Origin: Sinorhizobium americanum
GTDB lineage: Bacteria > Pseudomonadota > Alphaproteobacteria > Rhizobiales > Rhizobiaceae
Length of the DNA stretch: 64,000 bases
Direction of reading: 5' to 3'
NCBI RefSeq assembly: GCF_001651855.1
Contig: NZ_LNQC01000080.1
Location: 157,590 to 221,589, forward strand
The position numbers were made by a program, and so were the translations under genes. Positions 37,399-46,421 of this stretch are shown here, piece by piece (position 1 is the first letter of the stretch; every line of letters starts with the position of its first letter). A model generated the notes under the pieces. The model made no database searches. It saw only the letters and a program-made list of their open reading frames with translations, and was not told where the DNA came from.

Positions 37399-38793
37399 AT
37401 GAAGGAAATCTCCTGCAAGCTCCTGGTGCTCGGCGCCGGCCCCGGCGGCTATGTCTGTGCCATCCGCGCCGGACAGCTCGGGGTCAACACCGTGATCGTC
37501 GAAAAGGCGAAGGCCGGCGGCACCTGCCTCAACGTCGGCTGCATTCCTTCGAAGGCGCTGATCCATGCGGCCGAGGAATTCCACAAGCTTCGCGTCGCCG
37601 CTTCAGGCAGCAGTCCGCTCGGCATCTCGCTGGAGACTCCGGCAATCGACCTCAAGCGGACGATAGCCTGGAAGGACGGGATCGTCGGCCGCCTGAACGG
37701 CGGTGTGACGGGCCTTCTCAAGAAGGCCGGCGTCAAGGCCGTCGTCGGCGAGGCGCGATTCGTCGACGGCAAGACGGTCGACGTGGATACGGAAACCGGC
37801 GTTCAGCGCATCCGCGCCGAAGCGATCGTCATCGCCACCGGCTCGGAGCCGGTCGAACTTCCCGACCTGCCGTTCGGCGACAATGTCATTTCCTCGACCG
37901 AGGCGCTGGCCTTGAAGGAGGTTCCGCCGACGCTCGCCGTCATTGGCGGCGGCTATATCGGCCTCGAACTCGGCACCGCTTTCGCCAAGCTCGGCTCGAA
38001 GGTCACCGTGCTCGAAGCCATGGACCGCATCCTGCCGCAATATGACGCCGATCTGTCGAAGCCAGTGATGAAGAGGCTCGGCGAACTCGAGATCGAGGTC
38101 TTCACCCGTACGGCGGTCAAGCGCCTGTCGGCCGACCGGCGCGGCCTGCTTGCCGAGGAAAGCGGCCGCGCCTTCGAGGTGCCGGCGGAAAAGGTGCTCG
38201 TCACGGTCGGCCGCCGGCCCGTCGTCGCGGGCTGGGGATTGGAGGAGGTCGATCTCGACCGCTCGGGCAAGTTCATCCGCATCGACGACCAGTGCCGGAC
38301 CTCGATGCGCGGCATCTATGCGATCGGCGACGTCACTGGCGAGCCGATGCTCGCTCACCGCGCCATGGCGCAGGGCGAGATGGTCGCGGAGATCGTCGCC
38401 GGCCAGAAGCGAAGCTGGGACAAGCGCTGCATTCCGGCCGTCTGCTTCACCGATCCGGAAATCGTCAGCGCCGGTCTCTCACCAGAGGAAGCACGCGCGG
38501 CCGGCATCGAGGTCAAGATCGGCCAGTTCCCCTTCCAGGCGAACGGCCGCGCCATGACGACGCTCGCCGAGGACGGTTTCGTCCGCGTCGTCGCCCGCGC
38601 CGACAACCACCTCGTGCTCGGCATCCAGGCCGTCGGGCATGCCGTCTCGGAGCTTTCGGCCACCTTCGCGCTAACGATCGAGATGGGCGCCCGGCTGGAG
38701 GACATCGCCGGCACCATCCATGCGCACCCGACGCAGTCGGAGGCATTTCAGGAAGCCGCGTTGAAGGGCTTGGGGCACGCGCTGCATATTTGA
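37399..38793 (+). CDS. lpdV: Dihydrolipoyl dehydrogenase (E3)
   Basis: A 464-residue flavoprotein disulfide reductase: FAD motif VLGAGPGGYVCAIRAGQLG, redox disulfide GGTCLNVGCIPSK, NAD-binding VIGGGYIGLELG, and C-terminal active site His-Glu in HAHPTQSEAFQEA. It reoxidises the E2 lipoyl arm of the Bkd complex, as its position eight bases after bkdB implies. Confidence 0.94.
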   Translation: MKEISCKLLVLGAGPGGYVCAIRAGQLGVNTVIVEKAKAGGTCLNVGCIPSKALIHAAEEFHKLRVAASGSSPLGISLETPAIDLKRTIAWKDGIVGRLNGGVTGLLKKAGVKAVVGEARFVDGKTVDVDTETGVQRIRAEAIVIATGSEPVELPDLPFGDNVISSTEALALKEVPPTLAVIGGGYIGLELGTAFAKLGSKVTVLEAMDRILPQYDADLSKPVMKRLGELEIEVFTRTAVKRLSADRRGLLAEESGRAFEVPAEKVLVTVGRRPVVAGWGLEEVDLDRSGKFIRIDDQCRTSMRGIYAIGDVTGEPMLAHRAMAQGEMVAEIVAGQKRSWDKRCIPAVCFTDPEIVSAGLSPEEARAAGIEVKIGQFPFQANGRAMTTLAEDGFVRVVARADNHLVLGIQAVGHAVSELSATFALTIEMGARLEDIAGTIHAHPTQSEAFQEAALKGLGHALHI

Positions 38794-38807
38794 GCGCCTC
38801 GGAAAGA

Positions 38808-38972
38808 CCCCTCCCCAACCCCTCCTCACAGGTGTCCGCAGGTGGGAGGGGCTTCCCCCGCGGCTCGCTTGGCGCATGACCTGCAATGCCGCTACTTTGT
38901 GGAGACGCTTTGATGCGCAGGGCGTTGCTGGTTAGCCCCTCCCACCTGTGGGGAGGGGTTGGGGAGGGGGCT
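38808..38972. repeat. Inverted pair of CCCCTCCCC-type repeats between lpdV and the thiolase gene
   Basis: Units at 38808-38851 and 38934-38972 are near reverse complements (CCCTCCCCAACCCCTCC... versus ...GGAGGGGTTGGGGAGGG). The right unit forms a local stem CCCCTCCC / GGGAGGGG and is followed by CTTTTCT. A third related unit lies at 45760-45788. It probably serves as a bidirectional terminator between the convergent genes. Confidence 0.7.
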
Positions 38973-38980
38973 TTTCTGCC

Positions 38981-40162
38981 CTACTGCACCAACTCCAGCC
39001 CCACCGCCGTCGCCTCGCCGCCGCCGATGCAGAGCGAGGCGATGCCGCGCTTGACGCCGTTGGCGCGCATCGCATGGAGAAGCGTGACGACGATGCGCGC
39101 ACCCGAGGCGCCGATCGGGTGACCGAGCGCACAGGCGCCACCGTGGATGTTGACGATGTCGTCGGAAAGGCCGAGGTCGCGAATCGCCGCCATGGCGACG
39201 ACGGCGAAGGCCTCGTTGATTTCGTAGAGACCGACGCTCCCCTTGTCCCAACCGAGTTTTTCGGTGAGCTTGTCGATAGCGCCGATCGGTGCGGTCGTGA
39301 ACCAGGCGGGCTCCTGCGCATGGCCGGCATGGCCGGCGACGACGGCGAGCGGCGTCAGCCCGCGCTTCTCCGCCTCGCTGGCGCGCATCAGGATGAGCGC
39401 CGCGGCACCATCGGAGATCGACGACGAGTTGGCGGCCGTGACGCTGCCGCCGTCGCGGAAGGCGGGCTTCAGCTTCGGGATTTTCGTCGGATCGGCCTTC
39501 GTCGGCTGCTCGTCTCGATCGAGATTGGCGTTGCCGCGCTTGCCGCCATCGGTCACCGCCACGATCTCCTCGGCGAAGGACTTGTCCTCCGTAGCCTTCA
39601 GCGCCCGTTCGAGCGAGCGCAGGGCAAAAGCGTCCTGGTCGGAGCGGGAAAACTGATAATGCTGGGCGGTGTCCTCGGCATAGGTGCCCATCAGCCGCCC
39701 CGAATAGGCGTCCTCCAGCCCGTCGAGGAACATGTGGTCCTTGACCTCGCCATGGCCGAGCCGGAAGCCGCCGCGCGCCTTCGGCAGGAGATAGGGAGCA
39801 TTGGTCATCGACTCCATGCCGCCCACGGCAACGAGCGATGCGCTGCCGGAGAGAAGCGCATCATGGCCGAGCATCAGCGCCTTCATGCCCGACCCGCAGA
39901 CCTTGGAGACGGTCGTCGACGGCGTCTCCTGTCCAAGGCCGGCGCCAAGCGCCGCCTGCCGGGCCGGATTCTGCCCGAGGCCGGCGGGCAGCACATTGCC
40001 CATCAGCACTTCGTCGACTGCGCCGAGGCCGGCGCGATCGAGCGCCGCCTTCAACGCGACGGCGCCGAGTTCCGGCGCCGTCAAATCCTTGAGGCCGCCC
40101 TGAAAGGCGCCCATCGGCGTCCGTGCCGCCGAAACGATAACCACCGGATCGCGACTGCTCAT
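38981..40162 (-). CDS. Acetyl-CoA acetyltransferase (thiolase)
   Basis: A 393-residue type II thiolase. The acyl-accepting Cys is at residue 89 in SKVCGSGMK, the catalytic His in GGACALGHPIGASG, and the second Cys in SLCIGGGEA. It condenses or cleaves acetoacetyl-CoA or a branched homologue. Placement beside the bkd operon suggests a role at the end of branched-chain amino acid degradation, but PHB synthesis (phbA-type) is equally compatible; no phbB follows, so no symbol is given. Confidence 0.9.
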   Translation of the reverse strand: MSSRDPVVIVSAARTPMGAFQGGLKDLTAPELGAVALKAALDRAGLGAVDEVLMGNVLPAGLGQNPARQAALGAGLGQETPSTTVSKVCGSGMKALMLGHDALLSGSASLVAVGGMESMTNAPYLLPKARGGFRLGHGEVKDHMFLDGLEDAYSGRLMGTYAEDTAQHYQFSRSDQDAFALRSLERALKATEDKSFAEEIVAVTDGGKRGNANLDRDEQPTKADPTKIPKLKPAFRDGGSVTAANSSSISDGAAALILMRASEAEKRGLTPLAVVAGHAGHAQEPAWFTTAPIGAIDKLTEKLGWDKGSVGLYEINEAFAVVAMAAIRDLGLSDDIVNIHGGACALGHPIGASGARIVVTLLHAMRANGVKRGIASLCIGGGEATAVGLELVQ

Positions 40163-40267
40163 CTTGGTCCTCCCAAAAGCTTTGAGACGACTATAGCCAT
40201 CGCACGCTGCGAGGCAACGCCGGCGGCACCATGCCTATTGGCAGGGCCGCCGGCTGGTGCGGGCGTA

Positions 40268-41152
40268 TCAGCCCATGCGTTCCGACGCATAGCTCCCGGG
40301 GCTCGGCGGAAACACCACGACGCGATTGCCGTTGATGAAGGTGCGGTGGTGGATATGGGCATGCACGGCGCGCGCCAGCACCTGGCTCTCGACGTCGCGG
40401 CCGATCGACACATAGTCCTCGGCCGACTGCGCATGGGTGATGCGGGCGATGTCCTGCTCGATGATCGGGCCCTCGTCGAGATCGGCGGTGACGTAGTGGG
40501 CCGTCGCGCCGATCAGCTTGACGCCGCGCTCATAGGCCTGCTTGTAGGGGTTGGCGCCCTTGAACGACGGCAGGAAGGAATGGTGGATATTGATGATCCG
40601 CCCCGACATCTGCTTGCAGAGCGCATCCGACAGCACCTGCATGTAGCGGGCCAAAACGATCAGCTCGGCGCCGGTCTGCTCGACGAACTCCAGCAGCTGC
40701 GCCTCAGCCTTCGGCTTGTTCTCCTTCGTCACCTTGATGTGGTGGAAGGGAATGTCGTGGTTGACGACCACCTTCTGGTAATCGAAGTGATTGGAGACCA
40801 CGCCGACGATGTCGATCGGCAGCGCCCCGATCTTCCACCGGTAGAGCAGGTCGTTCAGGCAATGACCGAAACGCGACACCATCAACAGCACCTTCATCCG
40901 CTCTTCGGAATCGCGGATCTCCATCGCCATGCCGAACCGCTTGATGACAGGAGCGAAGCCTTCGCGCAGTTCCTCGAGCTTGGCGCCCTCCTGGCTGATG
41001 AAGGTGAGGCGCATGAAGAACAGACCCGTCTCGAGGTCGTCGAATTGCGAGCTGTCGCTGATGTAGCAGCCTTTCTCCGCGAGATAGCCGGTGACGGCAG
41101 CAACGATGCCGCGGGTGGATTTGCAAGTGACGGTCAGCACATAGCTTTTCAT
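40268..41152 (-). CDS. purU: Formyltetrahydrofolate deformylase
   Basis: A 294-residue enzyme that hydrolyses 10-formyl-THF to formate and THF. There is an N-terminal ACT domain (KSYVLTVTCKSTRGIVAAVTG) and a C-terminal formyltransferase-like domain with INIHHSFLPSFKGANPY and GATAHYVTADLDEGPII, including the catalytic Asn-His-Asp elements. The ATG at 41152 is the standard start; a longer frame upstream is not family-like. Confidence 0.93.
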   Translation of the reverse strand: MKSYVLTVTCKSTRGIVAAVTGYLAEKGCYISDSSQFDDLETGLFFMRLTFISQEGAKLEELREGFAPVIKRFGMAMEIRDSEERMKVLLMVSRFGHCLNDLLYRWKIGALPIDIVGVVSNHFDYQKVVVNHDIPFHHIKVTKENKPKAEAQLLEFVEQTGAELIVLARYMQVLSDALCKQMSGRIINIHHSFLPSFKGANPYKQAYERGVKLIGATAHYVTADLDEGPIIEQDIARITHAQSAEDYVSIGRDVESQVLARAVHAHIHHRTFINGNRVVVFPPSPGSYASERMG

Positions 41153-41313
41153 CGATGGGTCTCTCGTTCCTGAAGTGTTTCCGCGCCCCCTTACACGGGC
41201 AGTCACGCGAAAACTACCGTGGCGATTTGAGACCTGCCGATCCATTCGCGACATCGGATGGACCGAACGGGCCACGGTGCAGCCAGCCGGGCGAAAGTGG
41301 TGATCTGAGAGGT

Positions 41314-41964
41314 CTACGGCTTCGTCCGGTCCGGATGCGCTCTGGCAAAGGCGTCGATCTCGGCGCAGCGCGCGTCGATGGCCACGAGCCGGGGGCAGCA
41401 GGAAAGGTCGACCTGCCAGCGGCGCGCGTTATAGAGCTGCGGCACGAGGCAGATATCCGCCATGCTCGGACTTTCGCCGTGGCAGAAGCTGCCGGTCGAG
41501 GGATGATCGAGCAGCCGCTCGAAAGCAGCAAGACCCTCGCCGATGAACTTCTGCATCCAGGCGAGGCGTACCGCCTCGCCATCCGTCGCGCTCGCCATCA
41601 CATGGGCAACGACTCCGAGATTGCAGACAGGGTGAATATCCATCGCGATGGCGTGGGAGAGCGCCCGCACCCGCTGCCGCCCGATTGCATCGGCAGGAAG
41701 GAGAAGGCCGGCCGTCCTCGTTTCGGCGAGATACTCGACAATGGCGAGCGACTGGGTGAGGCGCTCGCCGTCGATGTCTAGGACTGGGACCAGACCTTGG
41801 GGGTTGCGGGCGAGATGCTCGGGCGCTCGATGCGCCCGCGCGAGAAGATCGACAGGAACGGAGCGGTAGTCTTCGCCGACGAGATTGAGGGCGATCCGCA
41901 CCCGGTAGCTCGCCGATGAGCGCCAATAGTCGTAGAGGACGGTTCCGTTCGCCACGATGCCCAT
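41314..41964 (-). CDS. maiA: Maleylacetoacetate isomerase (zeta-class GST)
   Basis: A 216-residue glutathione-dependent isomerase. SSASYRVRIALNL at residues 16-28 carries the zeta-class catalytic SSxS-like motif. NPQGLVPVLDIDG and TQSLAIVEYL follow. It converts maleylacetoacetate to fumarylacetoacetate. Its ATG overlaps the fahA stop by one base (TGATG). It is the last gene of hmgA-MBL-fahA-maiA. Confidence 0.93.
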   Translation of the reverse strand: MGIVANGTVLYDYWRSSASYRVRIALNLVGEDYRSVPVDLLARAHRAPEHLARNPQGLVPVLDIDGERLTQSLAIVEYLAETRTAGLLLPADAIGRQRVRALSHAIAMDIHPVCNLGVVAHVMASATDGEAVRLAWMQKFIGEGLAAFERLLDHPSTGSFCHGESPSMADICLVPQLYNARRWQVDLSCCPRLVAIDARCAEIDAFARAHPDRTKP

Positions 41965-42980
41965 CAGCCGCGCTCGTAACTTGCCACCTTCTGCTCGATG
42001 GCGCCGAAGATCGAATGGCCGGTGCCATCCCGCATTTCGATACGGACGATGTCGCCGAATTTCAGGAAGGGCGTTTTCGGCGCTCCGCTCTCGATCGTTT
42101 CGATCATGCGCAGCTCCGCGATGCAGGAATAGCCGACGCCGCCTTCCGAAACCGGTCTGCCCGGCCCGTCGTCAAGCTTGTTCGAAACCGTACCCGAACC
42201 GATGATGGTGCCGGCAGAGAGCGGCCGTGTGCGGGCCGCATGCGCGATCAGTTGCGGAAAATCGAAGGTCATGTCGATCCCCGCATTGGCGCGGCCGAAG
42301 GGCTTCCCGTTCAAGTCGACGCGAAGCGGCAGGTGCAGCGTACCGCCGTCCCAGGCCTCGCCCAATTCATCCGGCGTCACGGCGACCGGCGAGAAAGCAG
42401 AAGATGGTTTCGACTGGTAGAAGCCGAAGCCCTTGGCGAGTTCCGCGGGGATGAGCCCGCGCAGCGAAACGTCGTTGACGAGCATGACGAGGCGGATCGC
42501 CGCGCGTGCCTCCTCGAGCGTCGCGGCCATCGGCACGTCATCGACGATCACCGCCACCTCGCCCTCCATGTCGATACCCCAGGCCTCGTCGGCCATGAGG
42601 ATCGGATCGCGGGGGCCGAGGAAGCTGTCGGAGCCGCCCTGGTAGATCAGCGGGTCGATCCAGAAACTCGCCGGCATCTCGGCATTGCGCGCCTTTCTGA
42701 CGAGCTCGACGTGATTGACATAGGCCGAGCCGTCGGCCCAGTGGAAGGCCCTCGGCAAGGGCGAAGCAGCATCATGCTCATGGAAGCGCATGGTAGGCTG
42801 CGAGCCGGTCTCGATCCCCTCGGCGACGCGCGCCAGCCGCGGCCCCGCATGCGCCCAATCATCCAGCGCCGCCTGCAGCGTGCGGGCGATGTGCCCGACT
42901 TCCGAGCAGCGCGTCAGATCCCGGGAAACGACCACAAGCTTTCCGTCACGCGTGGAGTCTTTCAACGTCGCCAGTTTCAT
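41964..42980 (-). CDS. fahA: Fumarylacetoacetate hydrolase
   Basis: A 338-residue FAH-family enzyme that cleaves fumarylacetoacetate to fumarate and acetoacetate, the last step of tyrosine degradation. The conserved metal-site acidic residues fall in DMEGEVAVIVDDVP, with LVMLVNDVSLRGLIP and GTIIGSGTVSN further on. It lies 12 bases downstream of the MBL gene and overlaps maiA. Confidence 0.92.
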   Translation of the reverse strand: MKLATLKDSTRDGKLVVVSRDLTRCSEVGHIARTLQAALDDWAHAGPRLARVAEGIETGSQPTMRFHEHDAASPLPRAFHWADGSAYVNHVELVRKARNAEMPASFWIDPLIYQGGSDSFLGPRDPILMADEAWGIDMEGEVAVIVDDVPMAATLEEARAAIRLVMLVNDVSLRGLIPAELAKGFGFYQSKPSSAFSPVAVTPDELGEAWDGGTLHLPLRVDLNGKPFGRANAGIDMTFDFPQLIAHAARTRPLSAGTIIGSGTVSNKLDDGPGRPVSEGGVGYSCIAELRMIETIESGAPKTPFLKFGDIVRIEMRDGTGHSIFGAIEQKVASYERG

Positions 42981-42992
42981 GCAGTCCTCCCT

Positions 42993-43862
42993 CTACCCGG
43001 ACGAATCGTCCGCAAATTCCACAACAAGACCGTCAGAAGCGATCGTCAAGGCGCCCGGCCAGTTTTTGCGCGCCGCCGCGATCCAGTCGGCTTGCGAGAT
43101 CTCCGGGTCATCGGCCGGAATAAGGTGATGCAACACGAGCCGGCCGACCCCGGCCGCCTCTGCGATCGTGCCCGCCTGTTCTGCGAATGTGTGGCTCGCC
43201 AGCAGATGTTCTTTGAGCCCCGCACCATTTCCAGTGCGCGCCACCAGACGGTCGACCCCTGCAGCGAGCATCGCTTCGTGAACGAGAATGTCGGCGCCGC
43301 TCGCAAAATCGGCCAGCGGCGGGAAATAGGCCGTGTCGGAGGAGAACACGATGGTCCCCTCCGCATGATCGAAGCGCAGAGCGAAGCAGTCGGTGACCGG
43401 CGGGTGGTCGACGCGCAGCGCCGAGACCGTGAGGCCATTCTCCGAAAAGACTTGACCGTCGGAGAATTCGACAACCTCAACGAGCCTGCGGAGATCCGGC
43501 CTGCCCTCGTCGACGATACGAATGTCGACATCGAAGGCCATCGACTGGAGGAAGCCCTGCCAATAGCCGCGTGTGCCGGCGGGTCCGAAGACGCGTACGC
43601 CATGCGCGAGCCCCGCAGTCCAGGCGGTGTGGATCAGCGGACCGAGTTCCAGCACGTGGTCCGAATGCAAATGGGTGACGACGATCAGGTCCAGCGCCTT
43701 GAGGGGCACGCCGGCATCGGTCAGCCCACGGGTGACGCCGAGCCCGCAGTCGACCACGATCGTGCGGCCGGCGATCTCAAGCAGCGACGATGTCGGCCAG
43801 GGGCCGCCCGGCCGGATCGCCGGGCCGCCTTTGCTGCCGAGCAAGACAAGGCGTGCACTCAA
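42993..43862 (-). CDS. MBL-fold metallohydrolase in the homogentisate operon
   Basis: A 289-residue metallo-beta-lactamase fold protein with the motif THLHSDHVLELG, a later His in RVDHPP, FSSDTAY and HHLIPADDP: a complete binuclear metal set of the RNase Z/arylsulfatase-like group. The TTG at 43862 is chosen because GGAGGG lies nine bases upstream; it overlaps the hmgA stop. The coupling to hmgA and fahA suggests a role in aromatic catabolism, perhaps hydrolysing a lactone by-product. That is inference. Confidence 0.8.
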   Translation of the reverse strand: MSARLVLLGSKGGPAIRPGGPWPTSSLLEIAGRTIVVDCGLGVTRGLTDAGVPLKALDLIVVTHLHSDHVLELGPLIHTAWTAGLAHGVRVFGPAGTRGYWQGFLQSMAFDVDIRIVDEGRPDLRRLVEVVEFSDGQVFSENGLTVSALRVDHPPVTDCFALRFDHAEGTIVFSSDTAYFPPLADFASGADILVHEAMLAAGVDRLVARTGNGAGLKEHLLASHTFAEQAGTIAEAAGVGRLVLHHLIPADDPEISQADWIAAARKNWPGALTIASDGLVVEFADDSSG

Positions 43863-45226
43863 GACCAATCGCCCTCCGGCGTCCCGTTGAAGCGCTTCTT
43901 GAGATCGGCCCAGCAGTCGATGTAATTGTCCTGCAGCGTTTCCAGTTCGGCTGCGAAGCGGGTCAGTTGCTGCGGGAAACGGGTCTCGAACATGAAGGCC
44001 ATGGTATTGTCGAGCTTCACCGGTTTCAACTCGCTGTTTGTCGCCTTTTCGAAGCCGGATGCGTCCGGCCCGTGCGCCAGCATCATGTTGTGCAAGCTCA
44101 TGCCGCCGGGCACGAAGCCCTCCTCCTTCGCGTCATAGCGCCCGTAGATCAGCCCCATGAATTCGCTCATGATGTTGCGGTGATACCAAGGCGGCCGGAA
44201 GGTGTGCTCGGCGACCAGCCAGCGCGGCGGGAAGAGAACGAAGTCGACATTGGCAGTCCCCTCCTCTCCTGACGGCGCGGTCAGCACCGTGAAGATCGAC
44301 GGATCAGGATGATCGAACAGAATCGCACCGACCGGCGAGAAAGTCTTGAGGTCGTATTTGTAGGGCGCGTAATTGCCATGCCAGGCGACGACGTCGAGTG
44401 GCGAATGGCCGATCTCGACCACGTGGAAGGAGCCGCACCACTTCACCTGCACCCGGCAAGGCGTCTCCTTATCCTCATAGGCCGCCACCGGCGTCTTGAA
44501 ATCGCGCGGATTGGCAAGGCAGTTGGCGCCGATCGGCCCGCGGTCCGGCAACGTGAACTTGGCGCCGTAATTCTCGCAGATATAGCCGCGCCAGACCTCC
44601 CCCTCGCCGATCCGAGTGACCTTGAACATCATGCCGCGCGGCACAAGGCAGATTTCCGACGGCGCCACATCCATCTTGCCGAGTTCGGTAAAGACCTGGA
44701 TCGCCCCCGTTTCCGGCACGATCAAGAGCTCGCCGTCGGCATTGAAGAAGTAATCATCGACCATATCGGCATTGAAGACATAGGCATGTGCCGCCATGCC
44801 GACCTGGGTCAGCACATCGCCCGCAGTCGTCATCGTCCGAATGCCCTGTAGAAAGTTCAGTTGCCCGGTCGGCGCCGGCAAAGGGTCCCAGCGCAACTGC
44901 CCGAGCGCCAGCGCGTGCTCGGCGGCATGCGGCGCCGTCTTCCAGTGCGGATAGTCGATCTTCGCGAAGCGGCCGGTGTGCCGGACGCTCGGGCGGATCC
45001 GGTAGAGCCAGGAACGCTCGTTCGTGCCGCGCGGCGCCGTAAAGGGGGAACCGGAGAGCTGTTCGGCATAGAGACCGTAGCTGCATTTCTGCGGGCTGTT
45101 CTGCCCCTGCGGCAAGGCGCCGGGCAGGCTTTCAGTCTCGAAGTCGTTGCCGAAGCCCGGCATGTAGATAAGCGACTGTTCCTCGCCCATGGCGGCTCCG
45201 TGCCGCTGCTCCGCCTTGCCCAACAT
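43859..45226 (-). CDS. hmgA: Homogentisate 1,2-dioxygenase
   Basis: A 455-residue iron enzyme that opens the homogentisate ring. YMPGFGNDFETESLPGALP at the start and PPWYHRNIMSEFMGLIYG plus GMSLHNMMLAHGPD near the end hold the conserved His/Glu iron ligands. ATG 45226 is preferred because GGAG lies nine bases upstream; ATG 45235 abuts it directly. It is divergent from a MarR gene with a strong dyad between them. Confidence 0.94.
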   Translation of the reverse strand: MLGKAEQRHGAAMGEEQSLIYMPGFGNDFETESLPGALPQGQNSPQKCSYGLYAEQLSGSPFTAPRGTNERSWLYRIRPSVRHTGRFAKIDYPHWKTAPHAAEHALALGQLRWDPLPAPTGQLNFLQGIRTMTTAGDVLTQVGMAAHAYVFNADMVDDYFFNADGELLIVPETGAIQVFTELGKMDVAPSEICLVPRGMMFKVTRIGEGEVWRGYICENYGAKFTLPDRGPIGANCLANPRDFKTPVAAYEDKETPCRVQVKWCGSFHVVEIGHSPLDVVAWHGNYAPYKYDLKTFSPVGAILFDHPDPSIFTVLTAPSGEEGTANVDFVLFPPRWLVAEHTFRPPWYHRNIMSEFMGLIYGRYDAKEEGFVPGGMSLHNMMLAHGPDASGFEKATNSELKPVKLDNTMAFMFETRFPQQLTRFAAELETLQDNYIDCWADLKKRFNGTPEGDWS

Positions 45227-45256
45227 GGCTTGCATCTCCTTTTTTGATCGGCATAT

Positions 45257-45290
45257 TAGTTACAAGCGTAACTATTGATTTTGTAACTAT
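45257..45290. promoter_or_regulatory. MarR-type operator between hmgA and marR
   Basis: A perfect dyad, TAGTTACAAGCGTAACTA (45257-45274), is followed by a third half-site: GTAACTAT occurs at 45268 and again at 45283, 15 bases apart. The site lies between the two divergent starts, as expected for autoregulated control of hmgA by the MarR protein. Confidence 0.65.
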
Positions 45291-45304
45291 CAAGGATGGA
45301 AGGG

Positions 45305-45793
45305 ATGGAGGCAAACGGGTTCGAACTGGAGAACTTCCTGCCCTACCGGCTGAACCGGGCGGCAGAATTCGTGGCGCTGCGCTTTGCCGCTCAGTACAAG
45401 GCGCGCTACCAGTTGACCCGTCCCGAATGGCGAACGCTGGCTGCTTTAGGCAGCTCGGAACGCCCGATGACGGCGACCGAGATCGGCGCCCATTCGACAA
45501 TGCACAAGACGAAGGTCAGCCGCGCCGTTTTCGGTCTCGAGCAGCGCCGCTGGCTGAAGCGCGAGGAGGACGGCCGCGACCGGCGGTTCGAGCACCTGGC
45601 GCTGACACCGGCAGGCGAGCAGGCCTACCGGGAACTGACGGCGCTCGCGAGTGCCTATCAGAACGAATTGCTGTCGATGCTCGGGGTAGAGAATATGCAG
45701 GCGCTTTCGGCGGGCTTGCTGGCGGTGGAACGGGCTATGCGGAAACGGGGCACTGCGTCACCCCTCCCCAACCCACAAGGGGGAGGGACTTAA
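45305..45793 (+). CDS. MarR family transcriptional regulator
   Basis: A 162-residue winged-helix repressor-like protein: TRPEWRTLAALG, recognition region MTATEIGAHSTMHKTKVSRAVFGLEQRRWL and the wing KREEDGRDRRFEHLALT. Divergent from hmgA with an operator-like dyad, so it probably controls homogentisate catabolism. An ATG at 45296 is an alternative start. The last residues (SPLPNPQGGGT) are encoded by a GC-rich repeat, suggesting that the original C terminus was altered. Confidence 0.85.
   Translation: MEANGFELENFLPYRLNRAAEFVALRFAAQYKARYQLTRPEWRTLAALGSSERPMTATEIGAHSTMHKTKVSRAVFGLEQRRWLKREEDGRDRRFEHLALTPAGEQAYRELTALASAYQNELLSMLGVENMQALSAGLLAVERAMRKRGTASPLPNPQGGGT
45760..45788 (+). repeat. CCCCTCCCCAACCC-type repeat inside the marR 3' end
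   Basis: CCCCTCCCCAACCCACAAGG and the following GGGAGGG are related to the pair at 38808-38972. The repeat is in frame with and supplies the C-terminal codons and stop region of the MarR gene. Confidence 0.6.
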
Positions 45794-45873
45794 CCTGCTG
45801 CACCGCTCCTGCCCATATTTCGCTCTTCGCGTATAGGCTAAGCCGTTAAATTTGGGAGCGGTGCGGCAAGCGC

Positions 45874-45906
45874 CAAGCCCCTTCCCCCTTTTTGGGCGGG
45901 GGCTTG
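45874..45906. terminator. Bidirectional terminator-like hairpin
   Basis: CAAGCCCC and GGGGCTTG form an 8-bp stem around a C/T/G-rich loop between the convergent marR and lrp genes, ending four bases before the lrp stop. Confidence 0.5.
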
Positions 45907-45909
45907 CCT

Positions 45910-46389
45910 CTACCCCCTCGCCCGCTCCGGAATCGGCAGGCCCTCGAAGCTCTTCAGCGTTTCCAGGACGATCGACGTCTTCACATGCTGGACGCTGTCA
46001 TGCGGCAAGAGCACGTCGTTGACGAAGCGCGAAAGACCGGCAAGGTCGGGAGTGACGACGCGCAGGTGATAGTCCATCTCGCCGGTCAGCGCATAGGCCT
46101 CCAGCACCTCCGGCAGGCCGGAGACGAGCTTGCCAAAACGCTTGGCGTTGTCGCGGTTGTGGGTGGCGAGCGTGACCGAAATCACCACCATCAGGTCAAG
46201 TCCAAGCTTCTGCCGGTCGATCTGCGCCTGGTAGCCGGTGATGAAGCCTTCCGCCTCGAGCCGCGAGCGCCGCCGCGAACATTGCGACGGCGAGAGTGCT
46301 ATGCGTTCGGAGAGTTCGTTGTTCGTCAGATGGCCGTCACGCTGCAATTCGGCGAGGATTTTGAGATCGAATCCATCAAGCTGCTCCAT
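45910..46389 (-). CDS. Lrp/AsnC family transcriptional regulator
   Basis: A 159-residue protein: N-terminal HTH (LTNNELSERIALSPSQCSRRRSRLE) and a C-terminal RAM/AsnC ligand domain (LTGEMDYHLRVVTPDLAGLSRFV). It is divergent from hpd across 131 bases with an inverted repeat, so it is a likely regulator of hpd, perhaps sensing an aromatic amino acid. Confidence 0.92.
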   Translation of the reverse strand: MEQLDGFDLKILAELQRDGHLTNNELSERIALSPSQCSRRRSRLEAEGFITGYQAQIDRQKLGLDLMVVISVTLATHNRDNAKRFGKLVSGLPEVLEAYALTGEMDYHLRVVTPDLAGLSRFVNDVLLPHDSVQHVKTSIVLETLKSFEGLPIPERARG

Positions 46390-46421
46390 TCATGCACACT
46401 CACGCCATTCACCGCACAACT

